From Straminergon stramineum (Eukaryota > Streptophyta > Bryopsida > Hypnales > Calliergonaceae): DNA of 64,000 nt. The notes under the pieces are model-generated. The model did not search any database. It saw only the letters and a program-made list of their open reading frames with translations, and was not told where the DNA came from. Below, piece after piece: positions 24,907 to 36,050 of the stretch (its first letter is position 1; each line of letters starts with the position of its first letter). The translations under genes were made by a program, and so were the position numbers. The stretch covers positions 34,894,547 through 34,958,546 of the forward strand of contig OY987263.1 in the NCBI GenBank assembly GCA_963920665.1, read 5' to 3'.

Positions 24907-25570
24907 GCGTCTCTCAATGGATCATGATATTTTCTTGTTATTGTAGATTTGTAGATGATTGTAGTCGAAATGTTAGGATGTAGTTTTTGAAGGAAAAATC
25001 ATATACCTTTCGAAGCTTTAAGTCCTTCAAGATTATGATTGAATTGCAACTAAATGCAAAAATTCAGATTATTAGATGTGACAAAGGAGGAGAATTTCTA
25101 TATGATGAATTCTCAGAATTTTGCACAAATACTAGCCTAAGATGCCAACTCACTAATGCTGGCACACCCGAGTAAAACGGAGTCGCAGAGTGGACAACTC
25201 ACAAATGATTAGAAACGGCTAAATGTATGGCCCTATAGGCCACAACACCGAGATTCTTATGGACAGAGGCAATCAATACTACGACCTTTCTAACAAATCA
25301 ATCCCCAACTATCGCAATTTCCTTTCACGTAATGCCTTTCCAACTACTCTTTGGAAAAAAGCCAAATGTATCATTTCTCCGTATTTATGGTTCTCGAGTC
25401 CATATTTGAGTAGATGCATAAGAACAAGACAAACTCCAATTGAAAACCAAGTTGGGAATGCTTGTGGGTTACAATAGTCAAACAAAAAGATACCATATTT
25501 GGATACCTAGTGACTACAAACTTGTGATTACTAGAAATGTGTACTTTGATGAGACTAGTATTTTATAGAA
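24907..25570 (+). pseudogene. Copia integrase core, broken
   Basis: Fragments FLVIVD (first Asp of the DDE triad), IIRCDKGGEFLYDEFSEFC (second Asp) and TPE-stop-NGVAEW (third, Glu, region; TPQQNGVAER in intact copies, Gln codon now TAA) follow in order. Frameshifts lie between them. The tail ends with IPSDYKLVITRNVYFDE, the usual copia post-integrase block. Confidence 0.85.
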
Positions 25571-26009
25571 AAAGATAGAAGAAAATTCAGCGCCTATCAT
25601 ACTATCGATTCCACTGCACACCTTATCACCAGAATGTGAGCCTATTTGCCTAGCTATAGACCCATCCTTACACACATAAGAAGTCGACACACCTTTAGAA
25701 CCTAATAATAGTCCTATTCTAGAACCTTATACTAGTGAATCCAATTGTCCTGACATAACTCAGAATACACCTTGCATAGAGATCCCCTCAAATCCGGATC
25801 CCAACAACAAATTCCTCGTCAAACTAGAATACAACCACCTAGAAATAGACAACCATCCATTCGTTTTTGCAATTGTGTTACCTACTTATGTAACCACGTA
25901 CTAGTATGATGTAATGACACTTCACCACAATCGTCCATAGATCTTATTGAATTTTTTTCACTTGTAGAAGTCGATTGTTTCTTTAGAGTAATTGAAGAAC
26001 CTGCCAAGC

Positions 26010-26728
26010 CAAACAACTTCTAGGAAGCAAACTCACACAAGAGATGGCGCCCAACCATGCAATCAAAGAAAGATTCCCTGATTAAGATTGACATTTAGGA
26101 ATTATGCAATCAAACCCCAGGAATATTGACTATAACAACTCGATGGATATATAAAACTAAAATAGGATCCTAAGGCAAACCAAAAAAACTCAAACCAAAG
26201 CTAGTTGTGTAAGGATTTCAGCAAACTAAGGGAATTGACTTCAACAAAGTCTTTGCACTTGTTGCAAAATTGAAAGCCATGAGAATGATAGTTGCTCTAT
26301 CAACTAGTAGTGAGTGGATTTTGATCCATTTGGATGTAAAAATAGCCTTTCTAAATGGAGACAGAAATGAGATTGTTTCTATGGAAGTGCCCAAAGGATT
26401 TGGAAATTCCACCACACAAAACAAAGTTTGTAGATTAAAAAAATCCCTATATGGCCTTAGACAAGCCCAAAGAGCTTGGTTTGAAAAAATAAACACCGTC
26501 CTTGAAGAGCTTGGCCTTTCTCAAACAAAGGCAAATTACAATTTGTTCCACTTTACAAATGGTAACAACATTATTATACTTGTTCTTTATGTCGACAATT
26601 TACTTATCATTGGTTCCAACCCAAGCTATGTCAATCAAATCAAAGGACAACTTATGCAGAGGTTCAAAATAACCAATTTGGGAAACGTTGCTCTATACTT
26701 GGAAATTGATTCAGTGATTGTCATATAG
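26010..26728 (+). pseudogene. Copia reverse transcriptase, broken
   Basis: The blocks run in order: RWIYKTKIGS, QTKGIDFNKVFALVAK, HLDVKIAFLNGD (first catalytic Asp), KVCRLKKSLYGLRQAQRAWF and LYVDNLLIIGSN. The active-site YVDD is changed to YVDN, a G-to-A change removing a catalytic Asp. Stops occur near 26096, 26173 and 26211. Confidence 0.9.
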
Positions 26729-26860
26729 TATACTCTTATTGCAAAGTCTTATGCCACTCAAATCCTATGAGATTTTGATATGATGACTTGTACTCCAACG
26801 TCAATACCTATGGTTGAAGGTTCATAGCTAGGAACAAAATACAACTTGCCAAGCATTGAT

Positions 26861-27018
26861 CACTATAAGAAACTTACATTTTTGGTGACGTGCTTTGATT
26901 TTTTGGAACATATGATGTTTTTCTTGACATAAAAACATGGGCTTGTTGAATTGGGCATTCCAAAAATCTGTTCCAAAAAATCAAGGCACGTCACCAAAAA
27001 CGTAGGTTTCTTCTAGTA
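26861..27018. mobile_element. CACTA-type MITE nested in copia pol (158 bp)
   Basis: Terminal inverted repeats of about 48 bp start CACTATAAGAAAC and (inverted right end) TACTAGAAGAAAC, and both continue TTTTTGGTGACGTGC. The 3-bp flanks GAT are identical on both sides (26858-26860, 27019-27021), the target size expected for CACTA elements. It separates the reverse transcriptase and RNase H remnants. Confidence 0.85.
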
Positions 27019-27024
27019 GATGCA

Positions 27025-27666
27025 AAATGCTTTCAACGACTTTTGGGTATGCTAATCTATCTAGTGAATACCAAACCAAAGATTTTGTTTGTTATTGGTG
27101 TTTTTAGTAGATTCATGCATAGTCTAAGAATTCCACACTTAGAGGTAGCAAACCAAGTCCTCAAATACAAAAGAGGAATTCTTGATTTGGGAATTTTCTA
27201 TGGCAAAAGCAAGAGTCTAAGTGTAGTGGATTACACTGATTTAGATTGGGGAAATTGTAAGATAGATAGGAAGTCCATAACTAGGTGGCTCTTCAAATCT
27301 GCTAGTGGACCAATTTTCTAGTTATTAAAAAAGAAAATTACCATAGTAGTTTCCTCTACCAATGCCAAGGCAAAGGCCTTATTAGAGGGAATTCGAGAAG
27401 ACATTTGGATTCGTACCTTATCTTCTAAGATTCTAGAACCTATCCTAGATCTAGGTATTGTGCTTGATTCTATCACTATTTTTTGTGATAATCAAAGTAC
27501 CTTGAAGGCAACCTGAAATCCAATGCATCATGAATAACTTAAACACATAGAATTATGGTTGCACTTTATTAGAGAAAATGTGCTTACAAAAATAGTGGAT
27601 ACACTTTATATTCCAACCCATGATCCAATTGTAGATTTGTTCATGAAACCATTAGAAGAGATTTGA
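27025..27666 (+). pseudogene. Copia RNase H, broken
   Basis: HLEVANQVLKYKRGILDLGI, DYTDLDWGNCKIDRKSITRW (catalytic D-x-D-W block, G-D changed to D-L-D), SSTNAKAKALLEGIREDIW, IFCDNQSTLKAT and HIELWLHFIRENV are the canonical copia RNase H blocks in order. Stops occur at about 27319, 27514 and 27535. Confidence 0.9.
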
Positions 27667-27813
27667 GGCTTGCAAAGTGACGTTTCAAACTTGTTCCCTT
27701 TGTTGTTACCAATGTAGTGAGGTAATGACTAGCTGATGTTAGAATTTTTTCTTAAATTAAAAAAAATTAATTTTTAAATTAATTTTTAAAAAAAAAATTA
27801 ATTTAAAAAAAAT

Positions 27814-27838
27814 GATGTGGCCAATCTTTGGCCACATC
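27814..27838. repeat. Perfect 11-bp stem hairpin
   Basis: GATGTGGCCAA, loop TCT, TTGGCCACATC. It follows an A/T-only low-complexity run just after the RNase H remnant. Confidence 0.7.
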
Positions 27839-27847
27839 AGACTACTA

Positions 27848-28309
27848 CTATAGTATAGTTCCAACATTCCTTGTTGTCCTAGAACTCGCAGCCTTCCGCG
27901 GGTGTAAAATCTCCTCTAATGCTTTAGGAAAATAGAGATTTGTGAAACTAAGAGATGAACTAGGAGTCAAGAGTTTGAACCTATTGAATTCAAACCAAAC
28001 CTCTTGCAGATAATACTTAGCCTCTTCTAAATTCCTGAAGTTATAAAACTCCACCTTACTATAATCCTTGACCTTTTGCTTACAATGGAGCTAAGTATAA
28101 TATATTCTCAATTTGAAAGTATGCTTTACAATGTAGTATTTTTTAACATTCATCGCAGGTGGAGTATCTCCTCGTAGCACAATCCTTGAATTACACTCCA
28201 AAGTTCCAATTGTCATGTCTTGTAATTCAATCACACCTGCCGATCTAGATGCCCATCTTAGGCACTTGTCAAAGATTCGTTGAAGTAGTGTCAAGAACAC
28301 AGCAAGCAA
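27848..28309 (-). pseudogene. Antisense coding relic between copia pol and 3' LTR
   Basis: On the minus strand one frame runs from 28309 to 27848 with a single in-frame TAG (28091-28093), about 150 codons. It begins with a hydrophobic stretch (MLAVFLTLLQRIF), then RWASRSAGVIELQDMTIGTL, and after the stop VEFYNFRNLEEAKYYLQEVW. The composition is less AT-biased than the flanks. I do not recognise the family. It could be a captured host-gene piece or an extra retroelement gene in reverse orientation. Confidence 0.35.
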
Positions 28310-28507
28310 AAGGATCTCTATCTGTAGATCAACAACATTGATTCAGTAATCAAATCTCTTCAAGCTTCAAATGTAAAATGCAAAATTGTTTTCTCTTTGT
28401 TCTTACTAGTGACTTATTGATTATTTTCTCACAAAAGACTTTACTTACTTGGAGACCCTTCTCCTCATTCTTTCTTTGAAACTTATATGAAAGTATTAGT
28501 GCATCTC

Positions 28508-28517
28508 GGCAGAGGGG
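28508..28517 (+). promoter_or_regulatory. Polypurine tract
   Basis: GGCAGAGGGG lies immediately before the TG that starts the 3' LTR, the expected place for the plus-strand primer of the copia element. Confidence 0.7.
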
Positions 28518-28724
28518 TGTTAATGAAATTTCTCCTCAATGATAGCCGTACAATTAGATCATTTGTTAGTTGTGCAATAGCTCCTTATCTTATATACATT
28601 TAAAGCCTTGTGCTTCTTTGATTAATCAAGTTGTTAAGCTCAAGTATATATGTATGTATCTCAATTCAGTCTGAGTATTTTGATGTAGTGTATTGATGTT
28701 GTTATCTTTGAAGTATCTTGGACA
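28518..28724 (+). repeat. Copia 3' LTR
   Basis: 207 bp, from TGTTAATGA to CTTGGACA, the same length as the 5' LTR and diverged from it by many substitutions. Confidence 0.85.
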
Positions 28725-28729
28725 GTAAC

Positions 28730-29391
28730 AACTCATACATTTATGATAAAAGAGGTTCCAATAGGTCGCCTACTATCATACTCTAAATTTTCAATTTGAT
28801 TGTCAATTTGATTGTCATGTGTAAATAGGGTTATCAACTTGTTCTATTTTCATTACCAAGTCAATTCGAATTATAATTTATTTTATAAGAATTGAATTGG
28901 TGGTTTCTTAAGATTTAGAAGAGTCAAGTTGATAGGATTTGAAAAGCGTCAAATTGACTTTATAACTTTTCAAGTGAAAAGTTGTCTTCACAAGTTTTGG
29001 GACTATAAGTTTAAAGGTCTATTTTCTTTTTCTTAGTTCATATAGGTAGTATGACTCATGTGCAAACTCATTTTAAATTTGCGAATATATTTTTGAGCAT
29101 TTGAAAACTTGAGAAATTATCTCATTGTTCCAATTGTAAATTGTGCTTGCATGTCTATTTGGCTTAGAGATTTGACCTATGGCAGTGTGTGTGTGGACTA
29201 TGGAGCTTTGGTCCAATTGACTTGGAGCTGCTGTGTGATTGTGCTATGGATTAATTGACCATTGTGGTATTTATGCTTGTGTTCCACACTAATGTTAAAT
29301 CATTATACGGGTGTGTGTTTGGAATTACAAGCTAATTGATTGTGTCATACAGTTATGTGTGTGTTGAACTTGTGAAATACTAAAGTATTGT
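28730..29391. other. Gene-free, AATTG-rich
   Basis: No frame is supported. It contains CAATTTGATTGT twice in tandem (about 28793-28818) and many AATTGACC words, as in 53230-54600. Confidence 0.45.
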
Positions 29392-30610
29392 CACTACAAG
29401 AAACTGAGCAAAAAAATGACTGCAAAAAATGACTAGATAGCAATCACTTTGGACATTTTCGACTTGGAAATGACTAGGGGGTCTTGCTGTCATTTCGGAC
29501 AAGTCATTCACGTAAATGACTATGGGTGTATTATCACCATCCATTCTTGTCTTGGATGTAGAAATGGATGATAGAAGTACATGTGGAGGCTGAGGTGGAA
29601 AGGGCGTGTGTTTGGCACATGCCCTAATTGGATGATGTGGTAGTTGCTAATTAGCTATGGTCGACCATGTGTCCAATCATTTATCAATCATTCTTCAGTG
29701 ACCTAGCCACCTTGGCAATCATTAGGAAGTCATTTTTTAATTATGATAGACTCATTACAAATATGACGTGGACTGCCACGTCACAGTCATTATGCAGTCT
29801 TTTAGAAGTTGTGATGGAGTGATTGTGTCATTCAAAAGTGTTGGCAAGTGGCAAATTATTTCCTAGTCATTTTCAAGTGATGTGGATTTTGGATTTAGGT
29901 CACTCCCTGAGGATGTGGGAAGTCATTATCTTGTCATTTACAAGTTACAACAATGTGCACAGAAAAGATTAGTCATTCTACAATCACATATGGGTTCATT
30001 CAAGATTCCAAAGCAATAGACCATACACAAAGTACCATACACCATACATAATATACACTATACAATATATTTGACATATGAATTACACAACTTTCCAACC
30101 ACTCAATGTAATAGCATGAGGTCAAATGACAAGGGTTTTAGACATGTGGGGTGGTAGGAAGCAAGACAAACCATGTGGGATTTATAGAATGCAGGAATTG
30201 TGTTACAAGTAATATTTCAAACCTCATTTAGGCATAGAAGATTAATTTTTTTCAAAAAAATCCGAACTAATAAAAGTTGTAAAATAAATGTCACTTTCAT
30301 CTCCAAAAATCTGTTTTAGATTTTGATCCTCAAATCAAAAGTTATGTACAAATTTGGGAAATGAATTGGAAAGACATTTTCTTTAACATTTTTTACCATC
30401 CTCTTTGAATTTTGTCCATCCTTGTTATATGTGTCATATATGAAAATGTGCTATAGATGAAGGATAAGTGTGATGAAAGATATGCAAGATGTTTGGAAAT
30501 CATGTAGTGCATCACAATGGACAAGGCACTGAAGTAGTAGTAGAATAGGTGTGTAGTAGTCTGAGACATTTTGAACTCATTCTGTAGTCTTAGGAAGTCA
30601 TTTTGTAGTG
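29392..30610. mobile_element. CACTA-like non-autonomous element (1.2 kb)
   Basis: The left end CACTACAAGAAACTG and the inverted right end CACTACAAAATGAC share the CACTACAA terminus. The first and last several hundred bases carry many copies of AATGAC/GTCATT (for example 29415, 29431, 29468, 29496, 29722, 29927, 30597), which look like subterminal transposase-binding repeats. No transposase is present. The 3-bp flanks do not match (TGT against GCA), so one border may be wrong or decayed. Confidence 0.5.
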
Positions 30611-31557
30611 GCAACGGAGAGACAAAATTGTTGTCTATGTAAAGGGGAAAGAAGACTTAATGATTGCCTTTAGCATCATTAGAGTACCTTTGTGTTAGTA
30701 TGTTGGGACCTCTAAATATTAATTTTGAATCACTTTAACTATCTGGAAGTAGTGTATTCACTCCTACTAGTATAGAAGCAATGATAGAAATGGACAAAAA
30801 TCATTGCTTCTATATTAGTAGGAGTTTAAATGAACCTTGAAGTTGACTCTAAATAAGAAATTTATATACACCAATGAAGCAAAAAGGCCATTCAAAATGC
30901 ATGATTTCAAATAAAAAGACAAAAGAACTTTTTTTTAAAGATAAATAAAGGTTAGAGAATTGAGAAGATAAAAAAAACTTTCAAGAAATGAAGATGACAA
31001 GAGAAAAGAAAAAAAGAAAAAGAAAATTATAAGAAGTGAAAGAAAAAAAGCTTAAAGAATTATATAAAATATCCAAAAAGGAGAAATAATTGAATTGTCG
31101 ATGGAAGAGGACTTATTGGCACAAGAAGAATACTAGGGTGCTAAGCCACAATTGCTTCTAAAGTAGATGCTTGGACAAGTTTTGGATTCCACAAAGCTTT
31201 CGTAGTTCTCTATGTACTTGGCAATGGAAGTCATCTACGATGTAGGTAAATCACAAACCAAATTGCAATGCAATAGATAGTGAAGTAGAAGAACAATAGT
31301 AGCGAAGTAGTGCATGATCTTCTCTAGTCCAATATGCGTCATCTGAAGTCATTCTTTAGTAATGCTAGAGAGGCAATGTAGTAGTAAATGTAATAGAGAA
31401 CCGGTAGTGCATGATAATGCTGTAAGTGGCGATGGGAACCAAAATGAAATCGATTGTAAATTTCTTGAAATGTGGCAAACTTTTGTCCCTACGATGTCCA
31501 CAAATATTTGCTACCATCTTCACTTCATGTAGTTTCCATAGTTCTGTCAAACTTTTG
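30611..31557. other. Gene-free flank left of the hAT element
   Basis: AT-rich. The stretch 31270-31400 resembles 30490-30630 (both have GAAGTCATT followed by TAGT and GAGAG), suggesting a duplicated or second CACTA-like end. There is no gene. Confidence 0.4.
30760..30825. repeat. Long hairpin (26-bp arms, 14-nt loop)
   Basis: The arms at 30760-30785 and 30800-30825 pair at 25 of 26 positions (arm core TAGAAGCAATGAT). Such a foldback may be a tiny MITE relic or a small-RNA precursor-like hairpin. There is no other evidence for an RNA gene. Confidence 0.6.
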
Positions 31558-31565
31558 TGCTAAAC
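31558..31565. repeat. hAT target-site duplication, left
   Basis: TGCTAAAC, identical to 52301-52308. The surrounding bases extend the direct repeat to TGTGCTAAACCA (12 bp) because TG and CA flanks happen to match the element's own ends. Confidence 0.9.
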
Positions 31566-31575
31566 CAGGGTTGAC

Positions 31576-31725
31576 GAAAGTGAGCGTCCTAGGCAAAATC
31601 GCGTCCGAAAATTGGACGTCCGGACGTCTAGACTCTGTAGACACTGTGTCTCCGGTGGGTAAAATATGTCGTTCGCAAATTTACCCTGGGTAAATGCGGT
31701 CGGGCGGACGGGCGGTCGCTAGTTT
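31576..31725. repeat. Left subterminal GC island of the hAT element
   Basis: GC-rich sequence in an AT-rich setting with GGACGTCCGGACGTC, GGTCGGGCGGACGGGCGG and the palindromic TTTACCCTGGGTAA. It mirrors the right end (51985-52290). It is a probable transposase-binding region. Confidence 0.7.
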
Positions 31726-32182
31726 TTTAATATAAAGCTTCAAGTAAACCTTGATTCTTTGAATGCTTTTTACAATAACATATGGAATTATGGACTATCC
31801 TTTGTAGTGTACTCAACCAAAGAGATTGTACACTATAATTGCAATTATGAATTATCAAAAGAAAGGATTAAAAAAAAATTCAACATTCTCTTCCCCTTGA
31901 AAACTACCAAATCTATGATTCTATGACAATCATGAAGTCCAAATTGTTGCATTATATATGTATCCTGCAATGTATCATGCTTCATACAAAGAAAGAGGAA
32001 CACAATCAATTTTGGGGGGACTTCTTCTTGGTTTTGCAATTAAAAAAAAGTAATCATATTTTCAACATCACTAAGGAAACTCCAAGTCTCCAATTGCAAT
32101 GAAAGCTTCAAACAATCAATTGACATTACATGCTCGATGTATCATAAACACCTAAACACCTAAGCCTACATCCCTTGAATCT
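31726..32182 (-). other. 3' flank of the hAT transposase gene
   Basis: AT-rich and non-coding. It would hold the transposase 3' UTR and end (minus strand). The small frame at 31845-32039 has no support. Confidence 0.5.
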
Positions 32183-35100
32183 CTAAGGCTTGTAATCACT
32201 ATCTCTTTTCACCTCAGCCCCACTACTCTCACATTTAGTTCCCCATTGGTCGTCTTCATCGCTAGATGTCTCTTCCATGTCGTTTGATGAAGATTGTACA
32301 ATTTTCACTCCTTCTTGTACTTATGTAGATGTCAATGATCTCATTGATCTACCGGTCTTCTTCTCCATTTTGGCTCTTAACATAGCTTTACCAATGCCTT
32401 CCTTAAGACTAGGGATTGTTTTCATTTTCTTCTTTGAAGAAACTTGATAGGTATCAAGTGGGGTTCTACCCACATTCGGTCTCTTGCTTGGAGAGGTAGC
32501 AAAGGATTGCATTATTCTTTTTTTACGAGCTTTGATGGAGTCTTCACCCTTTGATATCTCTGCTTTTGGCGCTCCTTGAATAATTAATTGCATTGCATTC
32601 AAAGATTGCGATGTTTGGCCTAATGATTTCAAGGAATGGCGTGGTGGATGGCCCCGATGTTGAATAAACATTGAAGCCAATGTCTCATCCTTATCATCAT
32701 CATCGGTACATGATAAAATGGTTTGACTTGGATTGCCTCCAGAACCCATCTCTTTCATAGGAGACAAATGTCTTTTTCCAAGTTGTGATTTCCTTGAACC
32801 ATCCAATGTCGTGGCACCGGTTTAAATAGTGCATGTGGGGGAGCGCTACGTGGTGGTTCGGGAGAATCTTCCATGAGGTGCATTTTGCCAACACCATTGT
32901 TGACAAAAATTGGGCTGCCTGATTCCATCGAACGTCCTTCAACATTGTCTTGTACTTCGTGTGGTTTGGCATTTCCAATATTTGCTTCCCCACATTTCTT
33001 GCTTGCCGATACCACTATTGATGCACCAATTGCATTGCACACGTTCATCTCAACGTTCACCTCACATCCTCCTTTGTCTTCATGTTGGTCATTTTTTTCT
33101 ACCGCCATTATCAGGGATGGAGCATCAGAAATGGGAATCACTTCATCTTTTTCAAGACTCCCATCATTTGCAAACGTTGTCCTATTGGTTGCCCTTATTT
33201 CTACATATGTATCCTCTGTTTGGTAGAAGATTTTTGCTACTCATGAATCCGGTTCCATCCACAAATCTAGCTATTGAAGGTACATCATCATCAAGCCCGC
33301 AATCATCCTCATGTGATCAAAACTCATACATGTCTCCATCCGCGACTCTGAAGTCTTCATTGTTTTGATTAGGAGTCTCAAATATTTCGTTGTCAAAATT
33401 GTGCATATCATAATTCACAGCATCTCTATCATCAGATACAGATTCATCATCTTTGTCTTCTGAGATAGGCCCTTCCGAATCTTTGGACTCCACGTTGTCA
33501 TGGTACCACTTCTTTTCATCCTTCTCCTTCGATGCGGCTATGATTTTGGAATTGGTGTATACATACACCAAATCGGCTGCTCTCTGTGGCCTCAACTTGT
33601 TCCGGGATTTGTTGTGAACAAAAGAGTAGCTACTCCAATTTCGTTCACATGAAGATGATGACACCGGTTGGGCCAAAATCCTCTTTTCAATTGGAGCAAT
33701 GAGCTTGCCACATGCACCCTCAAAATCCCACTAAGCATGTGCCGACAATTTCTGCTCGGCCGGATCCAACATGTCGTGGAATGGAGGATCTTGGTGTCGA
33801 AATGCTAGAAACTCCTTCACTACGTCAGGATAAGTTCCCGGTTGACATATTTTCTTGATAACGCGCTTGCATGCATCTGTTGCATCTTGATCGTTAGCTA
33901 GTTCTTTATCGTGAAGAAGATAAGGGTTTAAAAGAGCTCTTGCATAATGTAGATCAGTCTCTACCATTTCCCGTCGCTTACTAAACGACTTTTCGATATG
34001 AATGGCTAAGTCCAAGGACAAACCAAAGGGCTCTTTTCGTAAAGACAAGACATGCTTCTCTAAATTCCTCATGATATGCAACACCTTGCCCATGCATGGT
34101 ATCTTTGCATCCAAATCACGTAGACCAAACACCACAGGAGCCATCAATTCTCAGAAATTAGTGGCACGGGCCCAAAAATGCTCATCTAAAATTGTCTTCT
34201 TCACCTCTCAAGACTTCGTACGAGATTTTGCATTCTTCATGTCCCGTAACTTGAGGACATATTCTACCCATTGTAGATCCACCACAATTTGTTGCAATCC
34301 AATCTTGACCTTCAACAAATGAGAAATCATGAAGAAATTTGAGGCAAATCTTGTTTTCACCGACATCAATAAGCTATTCTTTGTTTCGTGCTTTTGAAAT
34401 ATAGCTAGCGGCATATGCCGCAATCTGAAGAACTTCACAATGGTTTGGGCCTTTTCCACTAGCTCCTTCAACCATTTTTGCTTCCCCCAATCTTGAAGCA
34501 ATAAATTCAAGGCGTGCACTACACAACCTTGAAAGAAAATGTGCGGATATTTACTCGACACCATATTCCATGCTGCCGGATTTACAAGAGCGTTATCTGC
34601 AGTCACTTGCACAACATTTGTGGGGCCTACTTGTTCTATAAAATTTTCTAAGACAAAGGCCAAAAAAGGAGCATTCTTTTCGATTCCACTTGTATCCACC
34701 GATCCTAAAAATTGCTCACCCGTAGAAGATACAAGCATGGCATTTATCAATGGTCAATTGGTAACTGAGCTCCATCCATCAATAGACAATGTTGCTCCAA
34801 ACTTCCGAATACTATCTTTGGTCCGACTATAAAGCTTTGTCTTGATGTTGGTCTTCGCTTGGTCAAGCAATTTATGGCATAAATCATGATACGATGGTGG
34901 AGCATAGGGCTCACGGTACTCAGCTGTTTTTTTCACTACTTTAAATGTCGAATTTCGAGCTACGACAAATGGTATGTTTGTTGCATAGAAGAAATTGGCC
35001 CACACTGCATTCAAATTGCATTTTGCTACGGAATCAAAGCCATCCACTAGACTACTCTGTCTTTGAGGTCTACTGCTTGATGCCCTTGGAGTGTCATGAT

Positions 35101-35500
35101 CACTGGATGTTTTTGTAGTTCGGTTTACTTCGGATCCTACACCAACAAATTCTTCCGGTGCTGCGCATGAGTCCTCTTGAGTAGAACGCACCATATCCCT
35201 CTCATTTGAAAAATTGCTCCCAACCATACGCATGCTACCAACATCTACATTGTCAATGATCCGTCTCTGCGGTAATGCCCCATTAGATCAAAGAAATAGG
35301 ATTCGAACATCCGGCGTCAATTGTGAACAAAGACTCATTCCCGTATCACGAACACCTGATGGGCCTTCATATCCTAAATGGCTCAACATACGGCTTATCT
35401 TCTTGGCAAACACCAAGTTGCAAGCCTTGCACTTTACCTTACCGATTGATGGGGTACCATACCAACCAGACCAATCCTTGCTCATAGTGGCAAGGCACAA
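32183..35500 (-). pseudogene. hAT transposase (BED finger, DUF659, hAT dimerisation) with long C-terminal extension
   Basis: One frame can be followed from 35500 to 33226 with only stop codons in it: TGA at 35288, 34754, 34208, 34151 and 33317, TAG at 33731 (lowest coordinate of each). In order it shows: a BED-type finger (WYGTPSIGKVKCKACNLVF, then H-L-G-Y); a Ser/Arg-rich linker; DUF659 (ATLSIDGWSSVTN, ADNALVNPAAWNMV, GCVVHALNLLLQDWGK); a middle catalytic-type region; and the C-terminal hAT dimerisation block (AQPVSSSSCERNWSSYSFVH, then RAADLVYVY). Beyond this an acidic then basic extension of about 350 codons continues to 32183, with frameshifts near 33225 and 32806 and a TAA at 32321. The extension holds KKKMK/KKTGR basic patches. 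It would cut and paste the element. A GC island (35790-36050) lies upstream as its probable promoter. Confidence 0.8.
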
Positions 35501-35789
35501 ATTTTAATTCCATATATTGGAATAAAATTCAAAATGTGAAAACCAGATGAACAATGTCCAAATATAATAAAAAATGAGTGCACAAAGCCTTGAAAATCAA
35601 GGCCCTCCCGTCCACTGAACTATACATTACCAAGCAAGGGACACAAAAATTGAAGCTCCTAGCCCTTGGAAATCTTAGCGTTCAGTTTTCAAGAGTGCTC
35701 TCAAATGACTTCTTTCCTATAGTTATAGTCTCTCAAACTGGCCTGACCGTTGGAGACCATTTTTGAATCCACAGAACATACAATCCAAT

Positions 35790-36050
35790 GTCGCTTGATT
35801 CCGCGACGGATGGGCGGACGGAAATTGCAGACAAGTGGACAGGTGGACGGGAGGTTGGGTGGACGGCTGATTTAGGGCGGACGGGAGCTCTGGCGGATGG
35901 CTGGCTTAGTGCGGACGGGCAGACGGGCAATTTAGGTGAACGGGCGGTCGGGTGGACGGCTAATTTAGGGCAGACGGGAGCTCTGGTGGATGGCTGGTTT
36001 AGCGCGGACGGGCGGACGGGCAATTTAGGTGAACGGGCGGTTGGGCGGGG
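35790..36050 (-). promoter_or_regulatory. GC island upstream of the transposase gene
   Basis: CGGACGG/GGACGGGCGG-rich. It contains two tandem 93-bp units (35857-35949 and 35950-36042). It sits about 290 bp upstream of the transposase start at 35500 and about 380 bp from the end of the RING gene. Because 93 is a multiple of three it stays open as a frame, but it is not protein-like. Confidence 0.55.
35857..36042. repeat. Tandem repeat, 93 bp x 2
   Basis: Units start GGGTGGACGGCT and differ at a handful of positions. They are part of the GC island. Confidence 0.85.

Larger units (their letters stand above)
17908..28724 (+). mobile_element. Ty1/copia LTR retrotransposon, decayed, with internal insertions (10.8 kb)
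   Basis: Two 207-bp LTRs (17908-18114 and 28518-28724) flank remnants in the copia order gag, protease, integrase, reverse transcriptase, RNase H. A 5-bp target duplication is visible with one change (GTAAT at 17903-17907, GTAAC at 28725-28729). The primer-binding site TAGTATCAGAGC follows the left LTR and a purine tract precedes the right one. Stops and frameshifts occur throughout, and the LTRs differ at many positions, so insertion is old. About 3.5 kb (18560-22080) and 1.2 kb (22930-24110) of non-copia sequence interrupt gag and the gag-protease junction. Confidence 0.9.

Noticed and set aside
31556..31567. A 12-bp target duplication TGTGCTAAACCA with TIR GGGTTGAC
   Set aside because: The same bases fit an 8-bp duplication TGCTAAAC with ends CAGGGTTGAC. 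That matches hAT practice and the hAT transposase inside. The extra TG and CA belong to the element's tips and match the flanks by chance.
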